Of a stretch of 64,000 nucleotides of DNA, positions 30,941 to 42,568 are shown piece by piece (position 1 is the first letter of the stretch; every line of letters begins with the position of its first letter). The position numbers and the translations under genes were made by a program. The stretch is from Aquarana catesbeiana (Eukaryota > Chordata > Amphibia > Anura > Ranidae): positions 74,292,557 through 74,356,556 of the forward strand of contig NC_133329.1 in NCBI RefSeq assembly GCF_042186555.1, written 5' to 3'. The notes below the pieces were generated by a model. The model did not search any database, was not told where the DNA came from, and saw only the letters and a list, made by a program, of their open reading frames with translations.

Positions 30941-33513
30941 TCAGTCGATCGACCGAGTCGGTGGACAGACGCACCCTGTGATCGGTTCTGCAGCACTGAA
31001 TGTGCTTTCTGAAAGAACGCTGGATGCAGGACAGGCCAGTAGCTCAATTGCATACTGTGCAAGCTCTGGCCAGTGATCCATTCTCAAGACCCAGTAACCC
31101 AGAGGATTTTCAGTGGGAAAGGTGTCCAAGTCAGATCTTGCCACTAGGTATTCCTGCACCATGTAAAACAGACGCTGGCGATGGTTACTGGAACCGATCA
31201 TACCTTGGGGCTGCAGACTAAAAATTTGTCTGAACGCATCGGTAAGACGGCCACCTTCTCCACCGCTCCTTCTTTGACTGACCGAAGCCTCAGCAACATG
31301 TTGTCCAGGAACAGGAGTTTGTAACCTCCCAGTCTCTGGGAACGCGTTGCACAGACCTCCCGAAGATGTTTCATCCTCTGCTCCCTCTGCGACGGCAAGA
31401 TAAGGTCCGCAACCTTACCCTTGTAACATGGATCAAGGAGGGTTGCCAGCCAGTATTGATCCCTCTCCTTGATACCACGAATACGAGGATCCTTCCGCAG
31501 GCTTTGCAGGATCAGGGAGGCCATGCAGCGTAGGTTTGCTGAGGCATTCGGTCCGGAGTCCTCTGGGTCACTAAGGACGACATGATCTGCAGCCACCTCC
31601 TCCCAGCCATGTACAAGTCCATGGGTTTCTTGGGACTGTAAATGATCCCTTAAAAGACTGCTGCTGATGCTGAGTGCCAGGCTCCACCTCCATGCTGATA
31701 CAATCCTCCTCCTCCTCCTCGTCCTCTTCCTGTGTGATTGGTGGGCACGCAGGAACACTGTCTGGTTAAAGGGGGCCTTGAGAGCTAAGGAAGTCCTCCT
31801 CTTCCTGCCTCTGTTCTGCCTCAAGTGCCCTGTCCATTATTTCATGCAGCGTGTGCTCCAACAGGTGGACAAGGGGGACAGTGTCACTGATGCATACACT
31901 GTCACTGCTCACCATCCTCGTGGCCTCCTCAAATGGTGACAGGACAGTGCATGCATCACTGATCATGGCCCACTGGTGTGGGGAAAAAAACCAAGCTCCC
32001 CTGACCCTGTCCTGGTGCCATAGTCACACAGGTACTCATTGATGGCCCTCTGCTGCGTGTGCAGCCGCTGCAGCATGGGCAGCATGGCCAACATTGCGTT
32101 CCACCTGGTGGGCATGTCACAGATTAGGCAGTTCTTGGGCAGGTTAAATTCTTTTTGGAGGTCTGCCAGCCGAGCACTGGCATTATATGACCGGCGGAAA
32201 TGCACACAGACTTTCCTGGCCTGCCTCAGGACATCCTGTAAGCCCGGGTACTTGCCCAAGAACCGCTGCACCACCAAGTTAAGGACATGAGCCAAACAGG
32301 GCACATGGGTCATTTGTCCCAGTCGGAGGGCGGAGAGGAGGATGGTGCCATTGTCGCAAACCACCATTCCTGCCTTAAGTTGGCGTGGCGTCAACCACCT
32401 CTGAACCTGCCCCTGCAGAGCTGACAGAATCTCTGCCCCAGTGTGGCTCCTGTCCCCCAAGCACACCAGCTCAAGCACCGCATGGCATCTTTTGGCCTGC
32501 GTACTTGCGTAGCCCCTTGAACGCCTACAGAGCACCGCTGGTTCAGAGGACAAAGCACAGGAAGAGGTCATGGAGGAAGAAGAAGAGGAGGGGGTACAGG
32601 AGAGAGGTGTGTCAGAATCACCAGTAGTGGCATTTTGGAGGCGTGGTGGCAAAACAACCTCCAACACTACTGCACCTTGTCCTGCATCCTTCCCAGCTGC
32701 CAGCAGAGTCACCCAATGCGCCGTAAAACTTAGATAACGTCCCTGCCCATGCCTGCTGGACCATGAGTCAGCGGTAATATGCACCTTACCGCTGACCGCC
32801 ATGTTCAGCGAGGCCAAGACATTGCCTTCCACATGCCGGTAGAGAGCCGGAATCGCCTTCCGTGAGAAAAAGTGGCGTTTAGGAACCTGCCACTGAGGAA
32901 CCGCACATTTCACAAACTCACGGAACTGGGCAGAGTCTACCAACTGAAAAGGTAGCAGTTGAAGTGCTAGCAATTTTGCCAAGCTAGCATTCAACAGTGG
33001 ATGACTGGGAGCGTACTTCTTTCTGCGGTGCAGCAGCTGGGGCAGGGAAATTTTCCTGGTACAATCTGACGTCGGTGTACCGATAGCAGATTGCCTGCAA
33101 ATACTTGGCTGTGATGCACCTAATTCTACACCTTCATTCCTCTCAGTGCAGGTCTCAGAGAGGACTGAAGGTATAGTGGGGTTGGAGATCCCAGCTGATG
33201 AGGAGCAAGGAGAGGTCCTCTTTGTTCTTTGGTGTGGGTCTTTTAGGTACGCTTGCCAACGAACTGCATGGCAGGTCAACATATGTCTGGTCAAGCATGT
33301 GGTGCCGAAGCGGGAGATGTTTTGGCCATGCGAGATATGCTTGAGACATATGTTGCAAATAGCAGCAGTGCGATCTGATGCACTCGTCTCAAAAAAGGCC
33401 CACACCAAAGGACTTTTGGAATAATGCGCAGAGACAGCAGCGCCCTGCACATGCGGACCTCTGCGGTGTGATACAGTCAGTGTGCTGCCCTTAGGCTGGC
33501 CCCTGGAGGGCAT
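30941..33513 (-). pseudogene. hAT transposase with BED zinc finger, broken
   Basis: Transposase that excises and inserts the element. Main frame 33513-31963, 516 codons: residues about 52-82 are a BED finger (CNICLKHISHGQ .. LTRHMLTCH), then a linker, then the RNase H-like core with HITADSWSSRHGQGRYLS, HVPCLAHVLNLVV and MPTRWNAMLAM. A shift near 31963 leads to 31824-31198 with QYWLATLLDPCYKGKV, and another to 31201-30941 with LLACPASSVLSESTFSAAE, the C-terminal dimerisation block. The overall order is that of vertebrate hAT and ZBED proteins. At least two frameshifts break it. Confidence 0.9.
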
Positions 33514-34133
33514 CCTGCCTCGTTGGTGATGTGCCTCCTCCTTCTCCTCTCAGGCCCACACGTTGAGTCAGTGACCTCATCATCCCCTCCCTCCTCATCA
33601 CTGGAGCAAACCTGGCAGTATGCTGCAGCAGGGGGAACATGACTGCTAGATTGCTGTCCTTCTTGGGCAACCCCTCTGTCCGTGCTCACATTACTGCCTT
33701 CATCTAGCTCAGTACCATCATCAGAGCAGTCAAAACGCTGGGCATCCTGGAGCATGTACCCAACACTGTGATCAAACAGTTCGAGGGACTCCTCAGGAGG
33801 ACATGGTGGGGCTAGGGAAGGAGTCACTGATGTCATTGAGCCGAGGGAAGAGGCCGCGTTGGCAGCTGCTTTGCCAGACAAAGTACCCTGAGCCTGGGTG
33901 AAAGAGGATGAGGAGGATGAGGACGGCAACATGCGGAAGACCAAGTCTTCCGCATGTTGCGGCTCAACACGGCCAGCTGCCAAAAAAAGGCCAAGCGTGT
34001 CCCACGGCCACGTGCTGATGAGGATGCACCGTGTACACGACCAGCACTGTTGCCTCTAGACACAGAGCCTGCTTGCCCTCTTTTGTTGGCTTGTGACTGT
34101 CTGCCTCTCCTTGTTGGCCTTCCAGACATACTA
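33477..34133 (-). pseudogene. hAT upstream frames (N-terminal region of transposase)
   Basis: Two overlapping frames precede the BED frame: 34156-33833 (MSGRPTRRGRQSQANKRG, a basic start) and 33983-33477 (Ser-rich, then an acidic region with CSSDEEGGDDEVTD). They are joined at the 16-bp hairpin at 33926-33960. They may be the disordered N-terminus of the same transposase or a separate ORF. No domain recognised. Confidence 0.5.
33926..33960. repeat. Perfect 16-bp inverted repeat, 3-base loop
   Basis: GCAACATGCGGAAGAC and its exact complement around CAA, inside the N-terminal transposase frame. It looks like a local template switch that copied the strand backward and moved the frame. Confidence 0.85.
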
Positions 34134-34264
34134 TTGGCCTGCAGTGAGCTGCACAAAACTGGGATGTTATATATATATATATATATATACTGATTTATAC
34201 TGCAGCTAGCAGAATCAACTGCCTGCCTGTAGTATTATTAGTATGATAACACCTGCACTTGTCT

Positions 34265-35735
34265 TCAGGTAGCTATACTGTAGGTGCAACTGTGCAGGGT
34301 ACAAAGTACAGTAACTGGAAATACTTCAAGAGCCTACACAAGCACCTGGCTGCAGGTAGCTATACTGTAGGTGAGACTGTGCGGGGTACACAGTACAGTG
34401 ACTGGAAATACTTCAATGAGCCTACACAAGCACCTGGCTGCAGGTAGTTGTACTGTAGGTAAAACTGTGCAGGGTACACAGTACAGTAGCTGGAAATACT
34501 TCAATGAGCCTACACAAGCACCTGGCTGCAGGTAGCTATACTGTAGGTGAGACTGTGCAGGGTACACAGTACAGTAGCTGGAAATACTTCAATGAGCCTA
34601 CACAAGCACCTGGCTGCAGGTAGCTATACTGTAGGTGAGCCTGTGCAGGGTACACAGTACAGTAGCTGGAAATACATCAATGAGCCCACACAAGCACCTG
34701 GCTGCAGGTAGCTATACTGTAGATGAGACTTGCAGGGTACACGGTACAGTAGCTGGAATTACTTTAAAGAGCCTACACGAGCACTTGGCTGCAGGTAGCT
34801 ATACTGTAGGTGAGACTGTGCAGGGTACACAGTAAAGTAGCTGGAAATACTTCAATGAGCCTACACCAGCACCTGGCTGCAGGTTGCTATACTGTAGGTG
34901 AGACTGTGCAGGGTACACAGTACAGTAGCTGGAAATACTTCAATGAGCCTACACAAGCACCTGGCTGCAGGTAGCTTTACTGTAGGTGAGACTGTGCAGG
35001 GTACACAGTACAGTAGCTGGAAATACTTCAATGAGCCTACACAAGCACCTAGCTGCAGGTAGCTTTACTGTAGGTGAGACTGTGCAGGGTACACAGTACA
35101 GTAGCTGGAAATACTTCAAAGAGCCTACACAATCACCTGGCTGCAGGTAGCTATACTATAGGTGAGACTTGCAGGGTACACGGTACAGTAGCTGGAATTA
35201 CTTCAAAGAGCCTACACAAGCACCTGGCTGCAGGTAGCTATACTGTAGGTGAGACTGTGCAGGGTACACAGTACAGTAGCTGGAAAGACTTCAATGAGCC
35301 TACACAAGCACCTGGCTGCAGGTAGCTATACTGTAGGTGAGACTGTGCAGGGTACACAGTACAGTAGCTGGAAATACTTCAATGAGCCTACACAAGCACC
35401 TGGCTGCAGGTAGCTATACTGTAGGTGAGACTGTGCAGGGTACACAGTACAGTAGCTGGAAATACTTCAATGAGTCTACACGAGCACCTGGCTGCAGCTA
35501 GCTATATTGTAGGTGAGACTGTGCAGGGTACACAGTACAGTAGCTGGAAATTCTTCAATGAGCCTACACAAGCACCTGGCTGCAGGTAGCTATACTGTAG
35601 GTGAGACTGTGCAGGGTAGACAGTACAGTAGCTGGAAATACTTCAATGAGCCTACACAAGCACCTGGCTGCAGGTAGCTATACTGTAGGCGAGACTGTGC
35701 AGGGTACACAGTACAGTAGCTGGAAATACTGTAAA
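34265..35735 (+). repeat. 88-bp minisatellite inside hAT, about 17 copies
   Basis: Unit contains GCACCTGGCTGCAGGTAGCT, ACTGTAGGTGAGACTGTGCA and GGGTACACAGTACAGTAGCT. Copies are 90 percent or more alike by eye, with a few one-base deletions. It lies upstream of the transposase, toward the element's 5' end, where transposase binding or promoter function would be expected. The frames over it are artefacts. Confidence 0.9.
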
Positions 35736-35794
35736 AACGCCTGCCTGTCAGTATACTAGGAAGAGAAGAACAGGATCTAGCTAAACTGAATACA

Positions 35795-35807
35795 GTGTGT
35801 ATATATT

Positions 35808-35841
<34 letters not shown>

Positions 35842-35842
35842 A
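35795..35842. repeat. AT and CA microsatellite
   Basis: Runs of TATATA and ACACAC close to the 5' subterminal region of the hAT element. A further AT run is at 34166-34189. Confidence 0.9.
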
Positions 35843-36482
35843 CACCTGGGATGCATATATATTTACACAATACACTATAACTGCAGCTGACTCAACCTGC
35901 CTACTCTATCTAATTTAAATCAAATGACACTGTCTGTCTCTCTCCCTATCTCTCTATCTGAACGCCGGAACACACTACACAGGGCCGCCGTGCAGGCGGC
36001 CTTATATAGTGTGGGGCGTGTACTAAACCCCCTGAGCCATAATTGGCCAAAGCCTCCTTGGCTTTCCTTGGCACTCTGTTCAGACGGCACTGTGATTGGC
36101 CAAGCATGCGGGTCATACTGCATGCTTGGCCAATCATCAGCCAGCAATGCACTGCGATGCAGCAGTGAATTATGGGCCGTGACGTGCCACTTGAATTTGG
36201 CGCGAACGGCCCATATCGTTCGTAATTCGGCGAACGACCGAACACACGATGTTCGAGTCGAACATGGGTTTGACTCGAACACGAAGCTCATCCCTACTCT
36301 GGAACAACTGCACTTTGCAAAGTGTACAGTCTATTTGCCATTAGTAAATCAATCCCTATGTGCTTTTAGTAAATCCACCACATTACGTTTAGAAATACAG
36401 TACCACCATATTACATGTAGTGAAATATATCTATTTTCTCCGGCAATTTCACCAGATTTTAGGAGAATTTTTTGTGTATATA

Positions 36483-36965
36483 CAGTGGAACCTCGGATTG
36501 CAAGTAACGTGGTTAACGAGCGTTTCGCAATATAAGCACTATATTTTTAAAAATCCTAACTCGTAACACGATTGAGGCCAAAATCGGTGTGCAGTACCAC
36601 TTTTGGCCTGAGGTGGGGGGCACCGGAGCCGAGCAGAGCCGAAAGTCGTCGATCGGTGGCGTTCGGAAATGCACGGAAAGGCCCAAGTACAGCACGACTG
36701 ACCTCTGCAAATCTCGGGTAGGAAGTCTTTCCGAGGTTTGCCGAGGTCAGCCGAAGTGTCCTTGGGCCTTTTCGGCCGTTTCTGAGGCTCCTCGGCGCCC
36801 CCCGCCTCTGGCCGCATGCGGTATTGCATCCGATTGAAGTCAGTGCGGAATTAATTATTTTCGTTTCCATTGACTTCAATGGGAAAACTCGCTTTGATAT
36901 GCGAGTACATTGGATTACGAGCATACTCCTGGAACGGATTATGCTCGTAATCCAAAGTTCCACTG
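36483..36965. mobile_element. Mariner/Tc1-type MITE, 483 bp
   Basis: Ends CAGTGGAACCTCGGATTGC and its inverted partner AAAGTTCCACTG, with TA on the left (36481-36482) and CA on the right (altered TA). Inner GATTACGAGCATA and GCTCGTAATCC repeat the terminus. No transposase. Confidence 0.7.
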
Positions 36966-37339
36966 CACAAGCATATCCATTATTTGCTACACCCTCCCAA
37001 TCACTCCAAACATAATACAATGTCCATGCATATCACAATGGTCTCATCCCTTGTCATATGTAGTGGGGATACTTGACTTATTCACAATTATTTTTAGAGA
37101 TATCTTTGGCTCAAATATTCACAAGACAGAAGTGGATTATGAATAGACAAGTATTCTTACAAAGATGTGGAACTTGAGACATTTAGAGAGGGGCATCATC
37201 AATTTGAAGGTTTTACAGATGGATCTTAGAGTGGCACTTTCCAGAGCATCAGACAATGACAATAGCTATTCTCTAACAAGAAAAAACAGACCTGTCTGAA
37301 GATATACTGTAGCAGTGTTTTCCCAAATATTACAGCAAA
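36966..37339. other. Unassigned AT-rich sequence
   Basis: Nothing recognised in either strand. Confidence 0.4.
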
Positions 37340-38060
37340 AATGACTTTAACCACTTCAGCCACGGAAAATGTACCCCCTCTTCATAACCAGGCTATTTTT
37401 TGCAATACGGCACTTAGTTATTTTAATTGACAATTGCACGGTAGTGCGACGTTTTACCCAAATAAAATTGATGTCCTTTTTTTCCCCACAAATAGAGCTT
37501 TCTTTTGGTGGTATTTGATCGCATCTGTGGTTTTTATTTTTTGCTCTATAAACAATCAAAGCCTGACAGTTTTGAAAAAAAAAACAATATTTTTTACTTT
37601 CTGCTATAAAACACATCCAATTAAAAAAAAATGTAAAAATTGAATTTCTTCATCAATTTAGGCCAATATGTATTCTGCTACATATTTTTTTGTAAAAAAA
37701 ATCACAATAAGCGTATACTGATTGGTTTGCGCATATAGCGTCTACAAACTATGGGATATATTTATGGAATTTTTTTTATTTTTATTTTTTACTAGTATGG
37801 GAGGCAAGCAGCGATTTTTAGCAGGACTGCGACATTGCGGCGGACAAATCGGACACCTGACACTTTTTGGGGACCAGTAACATCAATACAGTGATCAGTG
37901 CTAAAAAATGCACTGTCACTGTACAAATGACACTGGCAGGGAAGGGGTTAACATCAGGGGCGAAAGGGTTAAGTGTTTTCTAACTGTGGGGGATGTGCTT
38001 TGACTGGGGAGAAAACAGAGATCCATGTTTCTGCTTAGCAGAAAGACAAGATCTCCATTT
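37340..38060 (+). repeat. Old ranid-type interspersed repeat
   Basis: Non-coding block with TTAACCACTTCAGCC, TTTGGTGGTATTTGATCGC and GCAGGGAAGGGGTTAACATC. A diverged relative in the opposite orientation is at 1860-2066. Superfamily not assigned. Confidence 0.55.
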
Positions 38061-38259
38061 TCCCCTCTGACAGAATGGTGGTTTGCCTTGTTTACATAGG
38101 CAGACTGCCGTCCTGCCTTTCCTCTGAATAATCGGCGGATCCTAACGAATATCGCATCTGCCTGACCCGCTGATTGGCTCCCACTGTGTCCCATCAAAGC
38201 GGGAGCAGGTCGCCGCCCCAGACCCCGTGCACAAAATACAGGTATGTGATGCACTGTAG

Positions 38260-40306
38260 CACCGTGTCGTGACGTGTGTCGTAATGCCCCAAGCTGCTAG
38301 GCCAGAAACGTAAGACCTATCCCGGGGACATCTGGCTGCTAGGCTATCTGAGAGCCTATCCAGAAGTAGTGCAGGGTTGGGACTGCGGGCTTGTAGTCCA
38401 ACCAGAATTAATGGTCCTGCTGGCCGGGGAACCAGTCCTGGTTGGAGGTAGAAGGGGAAGCTGTCGCCACAAAGGGACCATCCACCTTGCTACCGGAGAC
38501 CATTGTGAGTAAGCTGAGGTCAGTACCAGAGCAGACTTCTCGCCAGCCGGGGATGGTGAAGAAGTGGGAAAGCATCAGCAAGTGCCAAGTCAGGAACCCA
38601 GTGGGACATCAGAGGTGACGCTTGTGGATTGCCAAGCCAGGGACCAAACGTGTCAGCAGGGGTGAAGCTTGAGGAATATCTGAGTACCAAGCCAGGGACC
38701 CAGCAGTGAAGCGGGAGTGATGCTTGAGGAAGGTACAGAGTGCTACAATGAAAGAGCTCAGGGGATCCAGTGGCTAGTGGATCTTAAGTCTAATGAGAGA
38801 GTGTCAGGACTATTGGGGTTTAAAAGAATATAGAGGGCCCGTATATTATATATTTTTCTAATATATGCTATAAGGAAACCCAAAGCCATCTTGCTCTGCA
38901 TTTGATGGGCACAGTGAGGCTGCATTTGATGGGCACAGTGAGGCTGCATTTGATGGGGCACAGTGAGGCTGCATTTGATGGGGCACAGTAGGCTGCATTT
39001 GATGGGGCACAGTGAGGCTGCATTTGATGGGCACAGTGGCTGCATATGATGGTTACAGTGGCTGCATATGATGGGCACAGTGAGGCTGCATTGGATGGGT
39101 GCAGTGAGGCTGAAATTTATGGGGCACAGTGAGGCTGCATATTATATCACAGTGGCTGCATTCAATGGGGCACAGTGGCTGCATTCGATGGGGCACAGTG
39201 GCTGCATTCAGTGGGCACAAAGGCTGCATAAGATGGGCACATTAGCTGTATTTGATGGGGCACAGCAGCAGCATTTGATGGCACAGTGGTAGCATTTGAT
39301 GGCATAGTGGGAGCCTGTCTTACCTGTAAGGTAAGACTCAGTCAGCACTGCTGGATGTATGTAAAACAAAAATATGAGTCTGCGTTTGATGGGGAACAGT
39401 GGGACTGCGTTTGATGGGGCACAGTGAGGCTGCGTTTGATGGGGCACAGTGAGGCTGCGTTTGATGGGGCACAGTGAGGCTGCGTTTGATGGGGCACAGT
39501 GAGGCTGCGTTTGATGGGGCACAGTGAGGCTGCGTTTGATGAGGCAAAGTGAGGCTGCATTGGATGGGCACAGTGAGGCTGCATTTGATGGGGCACAGTG
39601 AGGCTGCATTTGATGGGGCACAGTGAGGCTGCATTTGATGGGGCACAGTGAGGCTGCATTTGATGGGGCACAGTGAGGCTGCATTTGATGGGGCACAGTG
39701 AGGCTGCATTTGATAGGGAACAGTGGCTGCATTCAGTGGGCACAAGGGCTGCATAAGATGGGCACATTAACTGTATTTGATGGGGCACAGCAGCAGCATT
39801 TGATGGCACAGTGGCAGCATTTGATGGCATAGTGGGAGCATTTGATATGGCACAGTGGCTGCGTTTGATCAGCGCAGTGGCTGCGTTTGATGGGCACAGT
39901 GGTGGCAATTGATGGGCACAGTGGCTGCGTTTGATTGGCACAGTGGCTGTGTTTGATGGTACAGTGGCTGCGTTTGATGGTACAGTGGCTGCGTTTGACG
40001 GGCACAGTGGCTGCATTTGATGGCACAGTGGCTGCGTTTGATGGCACAGTGGCTGCGTTTGATGGTACAGTGAGGCTGCAATTGATGGTTTTTTTTTTCA
40101 GAATTTTTCAGTTTGTTTGCGCCCCCCCAAAAATGTTGAGCACCAGCCACCACTGGGCTGCAGAGACTGAAATTTTCCTATATGTGCACCTGTATTGCAA
40201 GACAAGCCTGTTGTTTCTTCTGCCTGTTTTGAAGTTTTGCTGAATAAATCCACTTTTATTTTACAGGACTGTCTGAGCCGGCTTTTCACCCCTCTGATCC
40301 CTTACA
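38260..40306 (+). repeat. LTR of a Gmr1-like Gypsy element (5' end approximate)
   Basis: The right end is firm: it ends CCCTTACA at 40306, three bases before a primer site. AATAAA is at 40243-40248 in the R region. The 5' end is not fixed; 38260 is where a CG-containing unique block starts. The LTR includes a long 25-bp minisatellite. No second LTR was found in the window, so the element is broken or its 3' part was displaced by later insertions. Confidence 0.55.
38885..40090 (+). repeat. 25-bp minisatellite in the Gypsy LTR
   Basis: Unit GGCTGCATTTGATGGGGCACAGTGA and shorter variants, about 45 copies, interrupted at 39310-39385. The long Ser/Pro/Cys-rich minus-strand frames come from the repeat. 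Confidence 0.9.
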
Positions 40307-40309
40307 AAT

Positions 40310-40327
40310 TGGTGGAGGTAGCGGGCA
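40310..40327 (+). promoter_or_regulatory. Gypsy primer-binding site
   Basis: TGGTGGAGGTAGCGGGCA begins with TGG three bases after the LTR. tRNA not identified. Confidence 0.65.
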
Positions 40328-40351
40328 GTTTGAGGGGTACAGGCCAATTCC

Positions 40352-41831
40352 ATGTCCTGGGTGAAAGCTGCACAGGCTGTGAAGTCTTCAGAACAAGCCA
40401 TGGAAGAGCTAATTAAACAATTATCAGTGGCTAAAGCCCAGGCAGCCGCTGTGCAACAGGAAACAAACTGCTTACTGGTTGAACAGCTAGCAGGACTGCA
40501 AAAGGTTGTGACCCAGCAGACTGTAATGATGAAAGGTGATCCCACTGTAAAGAGTGACCCCCTGAAGGTTGCGCAGCGGACTATGCAAAAGATGACAGCC
40601 ACAGATAACGTAGAAGCTTATATGGCAATGTTTGAAAGAATTGCAACAAGGGAAGCTCTCCCTGAGAAAGACTGGGCGGATTTGCTGGCTCCTTTCCTGA
40701 CTGCAGATCCTCAACAGGCCTATTTTGATTTGGCCTCTGAATCAGCACGGGACTATAAACTGCTTAAAGTGGGGTTCCACCCAAAAAAAAAAAACTAAAT
40801 GAAAAATACTAAAAAAAAATACAAAAAAAATTTGGATATATATATATATTTTTTTTTTACTCACCTCTAAATGCCTGTTGCTAGGGGGTCCCTCGTAGTC
40901 TGTCTCTTTCAGTGCCTGGGCTGGTGACATCACTTCCGTCTCGGCACAGGAAGGGCTCAGCTCTGCTCCCTCCCTCCTGTCAATCATCTGGGACCCTATA
41001 CAGGTCCCTGGTGACTGAGCGGCCAATCACGGCGCGCGGCGCCACTCGCGCATGCACAGTGGGTGCCAGGCTGTGAAGCCACAGCCCGGCGCCCACAGTT
41101 GCAATGCCAGCACCGCTGAATGGAGGGGGAGACGAGCGGGGCTTCGATCCCCCGCATTGCTGGACCCTGGGACAGGTAAGTGTCCAATTAAAAGTCAGCA
41201 GCTGCAGTATTTGTAGCTGCTGACTTTTAATTTTTTTTTTTTTGACTGGCCCTCTTTAAGGAAGAAATCCTAGCCAGGCTGGGAGTGACTGTGGCTTTAA
41301 GGGCAAACCGTGTTCATGGCTGGTGCTTTGACAGAGATATGCCAGCCCGTGCACAACTGTATCGTCTAGTGCACCTGTTCCAGGATTAGCTGAAACCAAA
41401 GGAGAAGACCACCACTCAGATTGTAGAGCTAGTTGCACTGGATCGCTTTTGGCATGGTCTTCCTAAGGAGCTGCACTGATGGGTGGCTCAGTCCGAGCCT
41501 CAGTCCCTGGATGAGATGGCTGCTGCTGTTGAGCGCTACAGTTGTGCAGAAAGTGTCCAGGAGAGTCCCTCTACTACCAGAGAGCTGGCCCGTTTTAAGG
41601 AAGTGCGTTCCAAGATGGCACCGGTTGAACACATGGTGTCTGCTCGGGTGCCTGACACTCCCACTAGGAGCACCCTAACGTCAAACCCTCCTGAGAGTCG
41701 GCAGAGAGAATGTGAACCCCGTGAGGTTCGCTGTTGGCCCTGCCAACAACTGGGTCATATGGCAGCCCAGTGTCCAAGGCAGGAGGAGCCGATGGAATGT
41801 GACATGGCTCGACATGGCTCTGTTTGCTTTT
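40352..41831 (+). pseudogene. Gmr1-like Gypsy gag (SCAN-related capsid), split by a MITE
   Basis: Capsid-forming Gag. Part one (40352-40767) is a coiled N-terminus and TDNVEAYMAMFERIA, WADLLAPFLTADPQQAYFDL. A TTAA element (40768-41255) interrupts; removing it with one TTAA restores the frame, which continues EEILARLGVTVALRAN. Part two contains FDRDMPARAQLYRLVHLFQD and ALDRFWHGLPKEL, the helices from which vertebrate SCAN domains are thought to derive, then a zinc knuckle CWPCQQLGHMAAQC. Two in-frame stops lie near 41388 and 41480. It ends in the target duplication of a Penelope-type insert. Confidence 0.8.
40768..41255. mobile_element. TTAA-target MITE in Gypsy gag, 488 bp
   Basis: Starts AGTGGGGTTCCACCC after TTAA (40764-40767) and ends before TTAA (41256-41259). 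Gag is continuous across it once the insert and one TTAA are removed, so both ends are certain. Internal inverted repeat AAAGTCAGCAGCTGCAGTAT is shared with 56202-56679. Confidence 0.85.
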
Positions 41832-42556
41832 AGATATAACAAAAAGCACAGCGCTGGATATAAATGCAAAAATACAACAAAAATTGATATTACTATTAAA
41901 GCACCAACAACTTTCATATGTGGTAAAAGAAAAAAAGAAAAATAAACAATAACATGAATGCTTCACTATAGTGATATATATGCGTGAACAATAACATGGA
42001 TGCTTCACTATAGTGATATATATGCGTGACTATTCCCAGTTTTTTTATCCACACATTTAGAAAAAGTCCAAAGATGCAAAAATTATGTCAAAACAAATGT
42101 CCAAAAAAGCAATTAAATGTGACTTTCTATGAATAATAAATCCGTGACTGTCACCGTGTTGAAATCCCGTCACCTGGTATAGATTGAAGGCTTACCAGAT
42201 AGCCTCTGATCAGAGGCATAGAGCTAACAGCTTGGGGTTTGCCCTCCACAGCGGCTGGAACTTTAGCTGGGATGATGGATGTAGATCCACAAACGATCGC
42301 CACAGGCTTCCAGACAGCGGTACAATCAGGGAAGAGAGCTCTCACCGTGTTTAAAAGAAAAGAGAAAACTCCAATGGTGTAGAACGTTTTATCTCTTGTT
42401 TATTAAAAGTCGCCTCACTGGCATCCATAAAAACACTTTTCCTTGCAAGGAACCAATACAGCTTTAAAACGAAACTTCTCGCATGCGCCGTCGGTACGAG
42501 CGTGTCAGTCCTACGGCCGTTTCGTCAGAAATGACATCATCAAGGGCACGCCACGC
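41832..42556 (-). mobile_element. Penelope-type fragment with 12-bp target duplication
   Basis: CTGTTTGCTTTT occurs at 41820-41831 and 42557-42568. The 725-bp insert has no frame but contains a 42-bp tandem pair (41945-41986, 41987-42028; CTTCACTATAGTGATATATA) and a partial hammerhead-like CTGACGAAACGG (minus, 42517-42528). Long duplications and such ends fit Penelope-type insertion. A LINE or SINE origin is possible but no poly(A) is evident. Confidence 0.5.
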
Positions 42557-42568
42557 CTGTTTGCTTTT

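Larger units (their letters stand above)
28672..36296 (-). mobile_element. hAT transposon with BED-type transposase, 7.6 kb
   Basis: Terminal inverted repeats TAGGGATGAGC(C/T)and GCTCATCCCTA are flanked by an exact 8-bp duplication CTCTGGAA (28664-28671, 36297-36304), the hAT signature. Subterminal GTTCG/CGAAC repeats are present at both ends. It contains a broken transposase on the minus strand, a tandem block near its 3' end (29695-30735) and an 88-bp minisatellite near its 5' end (34265-35735). Autonomous type by design, now inactive by frame. Confidence 0.95.
28471..36356. mobile_element. Short MITE (about 260 bp) split by a hAT element
   Basis: The left part 28471-28671 (GGGCTGATTTACTAAAGG..GCACTTTGCAAAGTGCAG) and the right part 36305-36356 (GCACTTTGCAAAGTG..TTAGTAAATCAATCCC) form the two ends of one inverted-repeat element flanked by TATG at 28467-28470 and 36357-36360. 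The hAT element and its 8-bp duplication lie between. Confidence 0.7.

Noticed and set aside
34265..35735. Regular repeats resembling a CRISPR array
   Set aside because: Units are 88 bp head-to-tail without unique spacers, inside a eukaryotic hAT element.
35924..36535. 203-codon plus-strand frame
   Set aside because: It runs across the 5' end of the hAT element and its flank, with no domain and no link to the transposase strand.
39208..40047. Minus-strand frames with repeated Pro, Ser, Asn, Ala, Cys
   Set aside because: By-products of the 25-bp minisatellite in the Gypsy LTR.
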